NCBI GenBank assembly: GCA_937894335.1 | Contig: CALCRU010000055.1 | Location: 71,761 to 135,760, forward strand | Length of the DNA: 64,000 nucleotides | Direction: 5' to 3' | Origin: an uncultured Treponema sp. | GTDB taxonomy: Bacteria > Spirochaetota > Spirochaetia > Treponematales > Treponemataceae | Part shown: in pieces, positions 40,721-50,138 of the stretch | Layout: each line of letters starts with the position of its first letter | Numbering within the stretch: the first letter of the stretch is position 1 | Position numbers and translations under genes: made by a program | Notes under the pieces: generated by a model | What the model was told of the DNA's origin: nothing | What the model saw: the letters and a program-made list of their open reading frames with translations, nothing else | Databases searched by the model: none

Positions 40721-42166
40721 TTATTTTTTTGTATATACAGCCACAGAACCGGATCCTTGCTTGTTCCATCCAACAGCTGTAAAATCCTCGTTGTCACCCA
40801 TAATAGCAACGCCATTTCCCTTAAGTTTTTCCTCAAAGTCCGTAATCAGCGTGTGCTGGGACTCTTCTGGCAAAAACGAAAGTAAATCTCGGCAGAACAC
40901 AATATCTATGTCCGGCAACGAATTCGTGTGAACGCAGTCATGATACTCGAACAGAATCATGTCTTTGATTTCTTTAGAGAAAGTATACTCCCCACCGACG
41001 GTTTTTGTCAAATAGGGCTGATACCAGTCTACAGAAACCGAATCAGGCACATTCATAAGCGGAGCATTTGAAACGCTCAGCAAATCGATATCATGGGCAT
41101 AAATGCGAATGTTAGAACTAGGATACCGTTTTTTCAAAAGACATGCAAGAGAATATGTCTCGAATCCCTTTCCACATCCCGGATTCCATACAACGATTGT
41201 CTTTGCAGGATTGTCGGGAAGAACCGAGGCAACCTCATTTGCATACTGCTCAGACCACCATGTGCCGTTAAAGCGTGAATAGAAGGGTGCAAGGAAGGCA
41301 TCGGCATCAGATTCGTTCTGAAGCTGAGTATTGTCCTTTCCCCTTTCTCCAACCCACTCTTCGTAACGCTTTTTAACCCATGGTTCGGTAAGTCCATTCA
41401 CTGTGAATTTTTTAAGCGTTTTGAGTGAATCTACAATAAAGGTGTAGTCAATGTCTTGGGCTGGCTTTTCTTCTTCTACAGGAGCCTGTTCAGAAGCGCC
41501 TTGGCCTGCAGAAGCATTTGCTTCCGCTTCCTGCTGCTCAAGAGCCTGCTGAGCCTGATACTGCTGCATGCGGGCAGTTTCCTGAGCATACTGCTCTTCT
41601 TCTTCGGGAGTGCGCTTTCCAAAAATGCGGTCAATGTCCAGAAGAACAAAGAGACGGTTGTCTGCCTCTACAACACCGTAAATGTACTTGATGTTTATGT
41701 CACCAAACAGAGGGTGAGGAGGCTGAATTGTTGAACTCTGAATGCCTATTACGCGATCAATTACATCAACTACCACACCAAAAGTCTGGTCGCCAACGCT
41801 TACAATAAGCATGTTTTCAAGAGCATTTTCGTCTTTTTTTTGTACGGGAACATTAAAGAATGTCCGCAGGTCAATGACGGGAATAATGTCTCCACGAAGA
41901 TTGTGAACACCGCGAACAAAAGGCATAGTGTTGGGCACATAGGTAAAGTGTCCAGCCTTTGCAATTTCCTTAACCTTAAGGATGTCTATTGCATAATCCT
42001 TTCCAGCAAGGGAAAAAGTAACCATGCGGAAATCCACATTTGCCATCATTGCCTTCTGGCGGTCAAGTTCCTCCTGAGTCATCTGCTCGTTTGAGTCATC
42101 GGAACCTGCAACCTGAGCCATTTTTGCCAACTGTGCAACTGCTGCATTAAAAGAACTCTGGGCCAT
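40721..42166 (-). CDS. CheW fused to CheR-like methyltransferase domain
   Basis: 481 residues. After a leader of about 45 residues comes a complete CheW domain (about 48-195: MVTFSLAGKDYAIDILKVKE, VHNLRGDIIPVIDL, VVVDVIDRVIGI). A Gln/Glu/Ala linker follows (about 195-240), then a CheR-like domain (about 245-481). Motif positions are altered: NPGCGKGFETYSLA replaces the CheR consensus G-C-S-x-G-E-E-P-Y-S, and IVFCRDLLSFLPEE stands for F-C-R-N-V-L-I-Y-F. A CheW-CheR-like protein is a known part of the Treponema denticola chemoreceptor array. Its start overlaps the cheA stop by one base (TAATG), so translation is coupled. Confidence 0.93.
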   Translation of the reverse strand: MAQSSFNAAVAQLAKMAQVAGSDDSNEQMTQEELDRQKAMMANVDFRMVTFSLAGKDYAIDILKVKEIAKAGHFTYVPNTMPFVRGVHNLRGDIIPVIDLRTFFNVPVQKKDENALENMLIVSVGDQTFGVVVDVIDRVIGIQSSTIQPPHPLFGDINIKYIYGVVEADNRLFVLLDIDRIFGKRTPEEEEQYAQETARMQQYQAQQALEQQEAEANASAGQGASEQAPVEEEKPAQDIDYTFIVDSLKTLKKFTVNGLTEPWVKKRYEEWVGERGKDNTQLQNESDADAFLAPFYSRFNGTWWSEQYANEVASVLPDNPAKTIVVWNPGCGKGFETYSLACLLKKRYPSSNIRIYAHDIDLLSVSNAPLMNVPDSVSVDWYQPYLTKTVGGEYTFSKEIKDMILFEYHDCVHTNSLPDIDIVFCRDLLSFLPEESQHTLITDFEEKLKGNGVAIMGDNEDFTAVGWNKQGSGSVAVYTKK

Positions 42167-44613
42167 TAGTTACTCCTACTTGCTATAATAGCGGCTTCTT
42201 CCCGTGTCTGCTGTGCCGAAAGTTCCTGACGCACACCAAGTTCCAGAAGCTGGCTTACATCAATAATAAGCGAAACAGAACCGTCACCAAGGATTGACGC
42301 ACCGGCAATACCAGGAGATGTGGTAAACTGGTCGCGCAAAGGCTTGATAACCACATCCTCTTCGCCAATCAGTTCGTCTACCATGACGCCGATTTTCTTT
42401 TCCTGTGAACCTACAATGACAATGAAGCTCCATTCATCATCCTTCGTGTTGCGGATGTTAAAGAGCCTGTTAAGGCGCAGAATAGAAATGACTTCGTTAC
42501 GAACATTAAGTACTTCGTAGTTGTCGATTGTGTTGATTGTTTCCCTCTTAATACGCTGACTTTCGATAACATTTGCAATGGGAATAGAGTAAACTTCTTT
42601 GCCAACGCGAACAAGAAGTCCCTGAATGATTGCAAGTGTAAGGGGAAGCCTTATGCTAAACTTTGTACCCTTGTGCAGGGTGCTTGTTATGCTGATTGTG
42701 CCCTTAAGTTTTTCAACCATTGTCTTTACAACATCAAGACCTACGCCCCGTCCAGAGACATTGGAAATCTTGTCTGCAGTAGAGAATCCCGGCTGGAAGA
42801 TAAGGTTATATGCTTCCTGATCAGAAAGTATCTTGTTGGGATGAATAAGTCCCTTCTTAACCGCCTTTTCGCGGATTTTATTTACATCAATACCAGCACC
42901 GTCATCAACAATGTCAATGACAATCATGTTGCCTTCGTTTGAAGCTTTAAGAAGAAGAGTTCCTGTTTCTTCCTTACCGTAGGCAAGTCGTTCCTCAGGA
43001 GGCTCAATTCCGTGGTCTACAGAGTTTCTTACACAGTGCATGATTGGGTCAAGCAAATCTTCTACAACAGACTTATCAAGTTCGGTTTCTTCACCTTCAA
43101 GCACCAAGTTAACCTTGCGTCCCAAATCGCGGCTTAAGTCACGCACAACGCGAGGGAAGCGGTTGAAAATCTGTCCAATAGGAACCATTCGGATCTTCAT
43201 TACGCCTTCCTGCAGTTCGCTGGCAATGCGTCCAAGGTTCTGAGTTGTAGAGCGGTTCTTGCTTGCCGCTGACTTGTACTCGCTTTCAAAGGTGTCAAAC
43301 CAAGTAAGGAGGTCTGCATATTCTTCCTGAACACGCTGCCTCATCATCTTTTCGTTTGCACCCTCTCTAACTTCCTCAAAGTATTTGGGCAGAGAATCAA
43401 ACAGGCGGTGAACTCTTTCCTTATAGGAGTTGTTCATATCCCTAAGTTTAACCTGAAGGTCGGCCATCTGAAGTCCAGACTGATTGAATGCAGCCTTTGT
43501 AATTACAGTTTCCGAAACAAGGTTAAGCAGGTTGTCGATTCGTCGTGAGTCTACGCGGAGAATAGACCCTCCCTGATTTGCATTGTGAGATGCGGCAGGA
43601 GCGGCCTTTTTTGAAGTCTGAGCTGATGAAGCCTGAGCAGATGAAGCAGAAGCAGCCTGAACTGGTGCCTCTTCCTCCTCCTCTTCTTCCTGAGCCACAG
43701 GAGCCGAAGCAACCTTAGCAGGGGCACTTGTTGGAGCGGCAGCCGAAGATGCAACAGGAGCAGGTGCAGGGGCGTCAGCTGGAGCCTTGGCCTTTTCTAC
43801 AGGGCGAGCGTCAGTTATAAGGGTTACATCGCTAAGGAATGCCGTATCTTCAAGTTCTTCTGCAGTAGAGGTAGTTGCAATGTAGTAAACAACCTGAAAG
43901 TGGAATTCATCCTCGTAAAGTTCGTCAAAGTCAGGAACAGTCTTAAGTACGCTTCCGCAGTTCTTAAGAGCCGCAAATACCTGAATTCCACCAACACTGT
44001 TCATGGGGTTAGATTCGTCAAAGGTAACATTTACAGACCAAAGTTTTGCACCATCAGGACAAGCACTCTTCATTTCCTCAATGTCGTCATCGGTAAGCAC
44101 CGGTAACGGAGGTACATCTGCACTGGGAGCCTCTGCAACAGGCTGAGGGGCAGGAGCTGGTGCTGGCTTGGGAGCAGGAGCCACCGCTTTGGCAGCACCC
44201 TTCCTTTTACCTGCCTTTTCGGGCAAGAAGCTTTTAATCTGCTCAATTGTAGGAGTTACATCATCCTGATATACAGAACCATTACTGCGAGCCTCGAGCA
44301 TAGCTTTAATAATATCAATGGAAGTGAGCAAAACATCAACTATGGGTTCAGAAACATCTACAGAACCACCGCGCAGGGCATCTAGCAAATCCTCCACATC
44401 GTGACAGAAAGTTGCAAGTTCAGTCATTTCAACAGTGGCCGAACCGCCCTTAAGAGTGTGCGCTGCACGGAAGATTTCGTCGATGGCATCGTGGTTAGAC
44501 GGATCGTTTTCGATTACAAGAATATTGCTTTCAAGGTTTTCCACCTGCTGTTCAGCTTCGGCAAAGAAGTCCCGCAACAATTCCTCGTTATTTGCATCAA
44601 GATAATCACTCAT
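42166..44613 (-). CDS. cheA: Chemotaxis histidine kinase CheA
   Basis: 815 residues with the full order. P1 Hpt has the phosphorylated His in FRAAHTLKGGSATVEMTEL near residue 50. A P2-like region (about 190-270) lies between Ala/Pro/Glu linkers, then P3 dimerisation begins ILRVDSRRIDNLLNLVSETV. P4 kinase has HCVRNSVDHGIEPPEERLAY (N box), VDDGAGIDV and GRGVGLDVVKTMV; P5 is CheW-like at the end. It phosphorylates CheY. No Shine-Dalgarno precedes the ATG; on the minus strand TTGACT lies 17 bases before an AAAATA/TAGTAT stretch that ends a few bases from the ATG. Confidence 0.97.
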   Translation of the reverse strand: MSDYLDANNEELLRDFFAEAEQQVENLESNILVIENDPSNHDAIDEIFRAAHTLKGGSATVEMTELATFCHDVEDLLDALRGGSVDVSEPIVDVLLTSIDIIKAMLEARSNGSVYQDDVTPTIEQIKSFLPEKAGKRKGAAKAVAPAPKPAPAPAPQPVAEAPSADVPPLPVLTDDDIEEMKSACPDGAKLWSVNVTFDESNPMNSVGGIQVFAALKNCGSVLKTVPDFDELYEDEFHFQVVYYIATTSTAEELEDTAFLSDVTLITDARPVEKAKAPADAPAPAPVASSAAAPTSAPAKVASAPVAQEEEEEEEAPVQAASASSAQASSAQTSKKAAPAASHNANQGGSILRVDSRRIDNLLNLVSETVITKAAFNQSGLQMADLQVKLRDMNNSYKERVHRLFDSLPKYFEEVREGANEKMMRQRVQEEYADLLTWFDTFESEYKSAASKNRSTTQNLGRIASELQEGVMKIRMVPIGQIFNRFPRVVRDLSRDLGRKVNLVLEGEETELDKSVVEDLLDPIMHCVRNSVDHGIEPPEERLAYGKEETGTLLLKASNEGNMIVIDIVDDGAGIDVNKIREKAVKKGLIHPNKILSDQEAYNLIFQPGFSTADKISNVSGRGVGLDVVKTMVEKLKGTISITSTLHKGTKFSIRLPLTLAIIQGLLVRVGKEVYSIPIANVIESQRIKRETINTIDNYEVLNVRNEVISILRLNRLFNIRNTKDDEWSFIVIVGSQEKKIGVMVDELIGEEDVVIKPLRDQFTTSPGIAGASILGDGSVSLIIDVSQLLELGVRQELSAQQTREEAAIIASRSN

Positions 44614-44701
44614 ACTATACTATTTTAATCGGTTACAAATATAAGTCAAGGGAAAAAAGCCATTTTTTTGCATTTTTTTTCAATTTATATTTATTTAAAA
44701 C

Positions 44702-44735
44702 ATGCCGAAATTTAAACAGGAAAATGCCGAATTTT
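44702..44735 (+). promoter_or_regulatory. 12-base direct repeats upstream of the 44746 gene
   Basis: ATGCCGAAATTT (44702-44713) and ATGCCGAATTTT (44724-44735), spaced 22 bases, that is two helical turns. They lie just before the Shine-Dalgarno and could be a regulator site. Confidence 0.35.
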
Positions 44736-44745
44736 GGAGGAAAAT

Positions 44746-46062
44746 GTGAAAAAATTTGCTCTCGCTACCCTTTTCTGCGCCTTATGCCTTTCAAGCGCCT
44801 TTTGTGACTCACCATTTTTTAGCGGATATGCAGGACTTTTAGGAGATTTTACAGGGGAAAAGGAGGAGACAACAAAACTAGCCCCGGAGTTTACCATGCA
44901 GGGCTTTCTTGCAGCACAAATTGACTGGAATGGAAAACTCATCTTCAGAGGTGATTTTCACATAAAGTCAGCAAACCTGTTTAATCCGGCAAACAGTCCC
45001 TTAAAGCCCACAACAGAAAACACAGAATTCAAAATAGGAGAACTATCCTTAACCTTTAGGGCATCTTCAGCTTCCGTATCTCATTATATAAGCGCATTCT
45101 TCGGCAAGTTTGAACCAGTCGGCTCAGATGTATTCCTCCAGAGACACTTGGGACTTCAGCCCATTTCTTCAATTCTAACTGAAAACTGGGGAGGTCTAGT
45201 TGGAACAAGCATTTTCAGTAATTACGGTCTTGGACTTTCCTACACGGCACACTTTAACAAATCATTTGTAATGGGCGCCTACATTTACGCCTATGATTCA
45301 GAAAACGGCACATTCACAATCAATTCGTTTAATACGGAACTTCGTGCAGCAGGAACTTTTCCCTTCATCATTTTTGATGTTTCGGCAAACTTCTCTTTTG
45401 AATTCGCAACTGGAAAAAGCCTTTATGAGTCCGACCCTACCCTCTACGCAGGTATAAAAGACGATTTACTTTTGGTTCGTTCCGCACTGTTTAAACTAGG
45501 AGCAAACATTCTTATTGGAAACCGCTACACAACATCAGTGCTAGTTCAGGCTGGAATAAACAATCTCAGTTTGGGTGGAGCAGAACATAAGCAGATTACA
45601 GGAAAAGACATTTACCTTTTGGTTGAACCGCGCATAAACCTTGGCGCAACACAGATGAGCATTGCAGTATTCAGCCTTCCAAATGAAAATGTAAGAGATT
45701 TGCTTTATCTGCGCGGTTATGCAAGAGGAGCAACAAACAGCGAAATAAACGGAAATGTGGGAGCAAATGTTAGCTTTAAAAATGATTCTGTTTACCTAGG
45801 TGCAACTCAGCTTACCTGGGGCGTAAATGTTACAGCCTGCTACGATTCCAATCTGATTTCTCTCGTTAATACAATAGCGTCAGGTTCATTTGATATAAAA
45901 AACATGCACCTTTATGTTACACCTTTTGCATCAATGCCACTCTTTGGTGGAGAATTTAAGGCAGCACTTTCACTTGACCCACTGGCACTGGCATCAATTA
46001 CAGAAAACAAGAACTGGCTTAGAATCTTTGACGCTTTCGTGGGATTCAAAGTAAGCATGTGA
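44746..46062 (+). CDS. Secreted, probably outer-membrane beta-barrel protein
   Basis: 438 residues from a GTG at 44746, placed 6 bases after GGAGG; an upstream TTG lies in front of the ribosome site. The signal peptide is MKKFALATLFCALCLSSAFC. The mature part has alternating strands rich in Tyr, Phe, Ser, Asn and Gly (NYGLGLSYTAHFNKSFVMGA, FDVSANFSFEFATGKS, GNVGANVSFKNDSVYLGATQ), the look of a beta barrel, though the last residue is Met rather than an aromatic. No named family is recognised. It is divergent from cheA. Confidence 0.6.
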   Translation: MKKFALATLFCALCLSSAFCDSPFFSGYAGLLGDFTGEKEETTKLAPEFTMQGFLAAQIDWNGKLIFRGDFHIKSANLFNPANSPLKPTTENTEFKIGELSLTFRASSASVSHYISAFFGKFEPVGSDVFLQRHLGLQPISSILTENWGGLVGTSIFSNYGLGLSYTAHFNKSFVMGAYIYAYDSENGTFTINSFNTELRAAGTFPFIIFDVSANFSFEFATGKSLYESDPTLYAGIKDDLLLVRSALFKLGANILIGNRYTTSVLVQAGINNLSLGGAEHKQITGKDIYLLVEPRINLGATQMSIAVFSLPNENVRDLLYLRGYARGATNSEINGNVGANVSFKNDSVYLGATQLTWGVNVTACYDSNLISLVNTIASGSFDIKNMHLYVTPFASMPLFGGEFKAALSLDPLALASITENKNWLRIFDAFVGFKVSM

Positions 46063-46074
46063 GCAGGGATTCCC

Positions 46075-47469
46075 CTACTTCCAGAAGATTTCATCAGTAT
46101 ACACCCAGCCGCTGACTCCGTCGTCAGAGTGAATGTAGTACCAGCCGTCTTCTGTTTCCGCGCTTGCATTGTACCATTTCTTGGGAAGTTCCGCCACAAT
46201 CTCAGAGTCTGCAAAAGGCATTGCCCTTACCGTAAAGGACTTTCCTTCCGGCGTTATGCTAAAGGCTTCGTGCCTGCCCTGTATAAGGGTTACTTTTACA
46301 TGCAACCCCTGACTGGCTGTTACATCATCCTCGCAAACATATCCGGTAACCGGGAATGTAAGGTGATAGTATTTTTTTTCGTCCGCGCCACCCTCATTGC
46401 AGACAATAATTTTATCGGCGACAAAAAATGAACCTGATGCCATGTCAGGCTTTGCTCCGTCATCGGCAAAAGTTCTGCTTACAGGCAGGGCATCTTCATT
46501 CGAAGAAAGCCAGACCGTTTCTTCAACAATGCTGTCGTAGGGAAGACTCTTACGGGGAAGGTTTTCAAAGCAGCCGGTCTGAACATAAAGTTTGCTTCCG
46601 GGAATCCAATATCCGCTTCCGTCCTGAAACCAGTACTGGGAAAGTCCCTCGTAAGGAATCATTTCTTCGCTTACAGCCATAACCGTACCCTGGTCTTCAG
46701 AAGAATAGACGAGGCCGTAGGATTCTGGAAGTCCCGGAACAGCCACAGGCCTAAAGGACTCTTTAAAGAGGCTTTCATTTTCTTTTTTAAATTCTCCGTC
46801 GTAGGGGAGGCGCCTTGTAACAAAAAGATAATCCTGTTCCCTGTCGCCACCATACTTTATTTCAGAGTCCGTAAGGTACAGGTCGCCGTACGCACTGCTG
46901 TCAATGACAATGCATTCTGTAATTGCTCCGCTCGTCAGATCCTTTATTACAAAAAGATTGCGGTTGTCTTCAATATAGTTTTCAGTCCTAAAAACCTCGC
47001 AGCATATGTTTCTGTCAGGTTTTTCCCTGTAATTCGCATAAAGCTGATCTGGAAACACTTCCTTGTGACGGGCAAAAAATGCCGTTTCCATATCTTCGTT
47101 AAAAATGACCACGGATTTTTTTCCGTTTCCCCAATCCTGATACTTTAACCGCTCACCAAGTTCCTCTGGAGTAAAGCGGTAAACATGAAGGAGTTCCCTA
47201 ATGTCCCCCTCCTGAACTCCGGGCGCAAGTTCTGTAACCAACTGCTCTCTTGGCACATAGGAATAGCTCACGGGGATTTTCCATTCAGCGTCGTTTATGT
47301 AGGGCTCAGGGGAAGAAGCAGGTGAAGCAGGTTTTTCTTCCGCCTTTACGGTAACAGCAGGCGCTTCATGAACCACAGCCTCTTCTGCTGGAGGATTTTT
47401 ATTTTTAGCGCAGGAAACAAGTGTCAGAACAGAAATGACAATCAACAGAAAACAGATTTGTTTTTTCAT
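46075..47469 (-). CDS. Lipoprotein with C-terminal SH3-like domain
   Basis: 464 residues. The signal peptide ends VLTLVSC, a lipobox, followed by a Pro/Ala/Glu linker. The middle 320 residues are unassigned and Tyr-rich, with QDWGNGKKSVVIFNEDM and YWFQDGSGYWIPGSKL. The last 65 residues are a bacterial SH3 domain (SFTVRAMPFADSEIVAELPK, then GWYYIHSDDGVSGWVYTDEI). SH3b domains commonly touch peptidoglycan. It follows dapL across a terminator, so it may depend on read-through. The Shine-Dalgarno is weak (AAGG). Confidence 0.75.
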   Translation of the reverse strand: MKKQICFLLIVISVLTLVSCAKNKNPPAEEAVVHEAPAVTVKAEEKPASPASSPEPYINDAEWKIPVSYSYVPREQLVTELAPGVQEGDIRELLHVYRFTPEELGERLKYQDWGNGKKSVVIFNEDMETAFFARHKEVFPDQLYANYREKPDRNICCEVFRTENYIEDNRNLFVIKDLTSGAITECIVIDSSAYGDLYLTDSEIKYGGDREQDYLFVTRRLPYDGEFKKENESLFKESFRPVAVPGLPESYGLVYSSEDQGTVMAVSEEMIPYEGLSQYWFQDGSGYWIPGSKLYVQTGCFENLPRKSLPYDSIVEETVWLSSNEDALPVSRTFADDGAKPDMASGSFFVADKIIVCNEGGADEKKYYHLTFPVTGYVCEDDVTASQGLHVKVTLIQGRHEAFSITPEGKSFTVRAMPFADSEIVAELPKKWYNASAETEDGWYYIHSDDGVSGWVYTDEIFWK

Positions 47470-47481
47470 AAAAGACCTTAC

Positions 47482-47519
47482 TAAAAAAAGAAGCGGCAGC
47501 TTCCACAGAAACTACCGCA
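47482..47519 (-). terminator. Terminator after dapL
   Basis: Minus strand: GCGGTAGTTTC, loop TGTG, GAAGCTGCCGC (two G-T wobbles), then TTCTTTTTTTAG. It stands between dapL and the lipoprotein gene. Confidence 0.75.
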
Positions 47520-47531
47520 TACATAATGATT

Positions 47532-48755
47532 TTACAGCACCAGTTTTGAAAGCCGTCTACAGGCTTCTTCCACATCCTTTCTGTGACCAAAGCTTGAGAA
47601 GCGCAGGTAAGATTCGCCAGAAGGTCCAAAGCCTGAACCTGGAGTTGTTACCACGCGGCACTCGTCCAAGATTTTGTCAAAGATGTCCCAGCTTTTCCAT
47701 CCGGGAAACTTTACCCACAGATAGGGAGAGTCACCGGTGTAGTAAACCTTTACTCCTGCATTTGCAAAGTTTTTGCCAGTAAGGGTCTTCTGCATTATTT
47801 TTGCGTTTTCAAGATAGAAGTCTACAAGAGCTTTTGTTTCTTTCTGTCCTTCCTTGTCAAGAGCTGCAAGTCCGCCTGCTTGGGCAATGTTGCTTGCTCC
47901 GTTAAAGAGAGTTGTCATTACGCGATTCCAGTCCTGCTTTACGCTACTTCCGTCTGCAAACTTCAAATCGGAAGGAACTACAGACCATCCCAGACGGACT
48001 CCAGTAAATCCTGCCAGTTTGGAGAAGGAGTTGATTTCAATCGCACACTTTCTTGCACCAGGAATTTCGTAAATCGTACGGGGAAGATTCTTGTTGCGAA
48101 TAAAGGAATAATATGCCGAATCAAAAATAATGATGCAGCCATTTTTGCGAGCAAAGTCAACAAGTTTCTTTAATTCTGCGCGAGTACTTGTGGCACCTGT
48201 TGGATTGTTAGGACTGCAAAAGTATATGAGCGAGTTTGGCTTTATTTTTGTAAGGTCGGGGAAGAAGTTGTTTTCTGCCGTACAGGGAAGATATGTTACT
48301 CCGCGATGACCGCTCTTTGAACTTGCACCTGCGGCACCTACAATTACACTTCCGTCCACATACACGGGATATGCAGGATCCTGTACTGCAATCTTTACCT
48401 TTGAGCCGAACAGAGTCTGAATGCGAGCAATGTCGCACTTGGCACCATCAGAAATAAAAACTTCGTCAGCGCTTACCATCTTTGGGTAGACAACGCTTGC
48501 AATTTTTTCCCTAAGTTCTGTCATGCCCTGCTCGTCACCGTAACCAGAATAGCCCTTTGCGGTTCCCAGTGCCTTTGCGTAAGAAGCCATTGCACCTGCT
48601 ATATGAGGCGTAAGGGGTTCGGTGGTGTTTCCCACGCCAAGGCTTATTATTTTTGCATCAGGGTGCTTTGCTTGATATTCGCGGCGGCGCTTTGCCACTT
48701 CAGGAAACAGATATCCCTGTGCCAGATTTGCAAAACCAGAATTTCGTTCAACCAT
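47532..48755 (-). CDS. dapL: LL-diaminopimelate aminotransferase
   Basis: 407 residues of the fold-type I aminotransferases. DapL turns tetrahydrodipicolinate straight into LL-diaminopimelate, the short lysine/peptidoglycan route found in plants, chlamydiae and spirochaetes. Diagnostic stretches are ISLGVGNTTEPLTPHI, GYSGYGDEQGMTELRE, ISDGAKCDIARIQ, YFCSPNNPTGATS and the PLP-lysine region SFSKLAGFTGVRLGW. Shine-Dalgarno GAGGAG. A terminator follows. Confidence 0.95.
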   Translation of the reverse strand: MVERNSGFANLAQGYLFPEVAKRRREYQAKHPDAKIISLGVGNTTEPLTPHIAGAMASYAKALGTAKGYSGYGDEQGMTELREKIASVVYPKMVSADEVFISDGAKCDIARIQTLFGSKVKIAVQDPAYPVYVDGSVIVGAAGASSKSGHRGVTYLPCTAENNFFPDLTKIKPNSLIYFCSPNNPTGATSTRAELKKLVDFARKNGCIIIFDSAYYSFIRNKNLPRTIYEIPGARKCAIEINSFSKLAGFTGVRLGWSVVPSDLKFADGSSVKQDWNRVMTTLFNGASNIAQAGGLAALDKEGQKETKALVDFYLENAKIMQKTLTGKNFANAGVKVYYTGDSPYLWVKFPGWKSWDIFDKILDECRVVTTPGSGFGPSGESYLRFSSFGHRKDVEEACRRLSKLVL

Positions 48756-48832
48756 AAAGTTACTCCTCGTATTTTTTTTACAGCTAAGTGTACATCAAAT
48801 TGCAAATTAAAAAAAGTGGTATTTTTTGTCTG

Positions 48833-50128
48833 CTAGTGCATAAAGGACTGCCGTTTTTTTCTGTAAACACGGGGAACTTCCAGAGTAAACTGGGCGTACT
48901 TCTGCTCCTCGCTTTTTACGGTAAGGCTTCCTCCCAGTTCCTTGGAAATGGCGTAGGCAATGGCAAGTCCCAGTCCGTAGCCGCCTGTCTTTCTTGCCCG
49001 AGACTTGTCAACCCTAAAGAAGCGGTCAAAGATGTTGTTTATGTCATCCTTGGAAATTCCATAGCCTGAATTGTAGACGCTTACAGAAACCCTGTCCTCG
49101 TTCTGAAAAACGCTCACCTTAATCTCAGTATTTTCGTAGGAGTTTTTTATAGCATTGTCAGTAAGAATTACCGCAACCTGTTTTATCTTGTCTTCATCCG
49201 ATTCCACCATTACAGGCTCAGGGGGAACTTCTAGCACAAGAGTTTTTCTGTCTTCAAAGGCCACGCTTTCAAAGGGAAGCACTGCACAGGAAACAGCATT
49301 TGCAATGTCAAAACCTGTTACGCTTAGTTCGTAGCGACCTGCATCGTCCTTGGCAAGAAAAAGCATATCCTGAACAAGGGTGTTCATACGCTGGCATTCA
49401 GACTTTATGTAACCAAGCCACTTGTTGTCGGGCAATTCATTTTCAAGAACCGAAACATTTGCCGCAATTACAGAAATAGGTGTCTTAAGCTCATGGCTTG
49501 CATCTGCAATAAAATCCTGTTGCTTTATGAATTCATTCTGAACGGGAGATGTAATGAACCGGGAAAGCATGTAGCCTACCGCCGCAAGAACCGCCGCCGC
49601 AAAAAATGTAATCATCAGAAAGACAATTATGTGCCTTCTTCCAAACTCCTGTTCTCTGGTGCGGTCAAAGGCCACAATCATTCTTTGTCCTGACTCTTCG
49701 TCGTAGACCTTGTAAGAAATCATTTTTACAATGCCAAAGTTTTTTTTGTCTGCAAGAATTAGGTCTGCAACAGCCTGCACTTCCCCATCAGTCATTTCTG
49801 GCTGAAAGGGATGGATAAGCTCTACAACAGAACCCTTAGAATCAACTCTTACAGAAAAGTATGGCGTACCGCGATAATCAACAGGAGACAGAAAATATCT
49901 AATGCCTTTTTTTTCTTCTGAAATTCTTGAGGCGTAGTCGCTGTCGTTAAGGGGAGTAAGTCCGTCGTTGTGAATGAGGGAATTTAAAAATCCGTTTGCA
50001 GACTGTTGCATGGAAATCTGAAAGTAGATGTTTGAAATTGCCCCATACAAAAACAGAAGCATAAGAAAGACAAAGAGGATTCCTAAAAAAAGTTTTCTGC
50101 GCAGATGGGTAAATACGTCTACAGTCAT
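48833..50128 (-). CDS. Sensor histidine kinase
   Basis: 431 residues. Two membrane helices (about 12-32 and 182-203) frame a periplasmic sensor of about 145 residues of no named family. The DHp domain has the phospho-His in FIADASHELKTPISVIA, and the ATPase domain has the N box LTDNAIKNS and IFDRFFRVDKSR. The G1 box reads VYNSGYGI, with Asn where Asp is usual. The partner response regulator lies 10 bases upstream in the same operon. No Shine-Dalgarno is obvious. The signal is unknown. Confidence 0.93.
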   Translation of the reverse strand: MTVDVFTHLRRKLFLGILFVFLMLLFLYGAISNIYFQISMQQSANGFLNSLIHNDGLTPLNDSDYASRISEEKKGIRYFLSPVDYRGTPYFSVRVDSKGSVVELIHPFQPEMTDGEVQAVADLILADKKNFGIVKMISYKVYDEESGQRMIVAFDRTREQEFGRRHIIVFLMITFFAAAVLAAVGYMLSRFITSPVQNEFIKQQDFIADASHELKTPISVIAANVSVLENELPDNKWLGYIKSECQRMNTLVQDMLFLAKDDAGRYELSVTGFDIANAVSCAVLPFESVAFEDRKTLVLEVPPEPVMVESDEDKIKQVAVILTDNAIKNSYENTEIKVSVFQNEDRVSVSVYNSGYGISKDDINNIFDRFFRVDKSRARKTGGYGLGLAIAYAISKELGGSLTVKSEEQKYAQFTLEVPRVYRKKRQSFMH

Positions 50129-50138
50129 GACTAAGGCG

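Noticed and set aside
42145..44640. Flagellar sigma28 promoter before cheA (AACCGATTA)
   Set aside because: The -35 element at the proper distance is missing; the match is partial.
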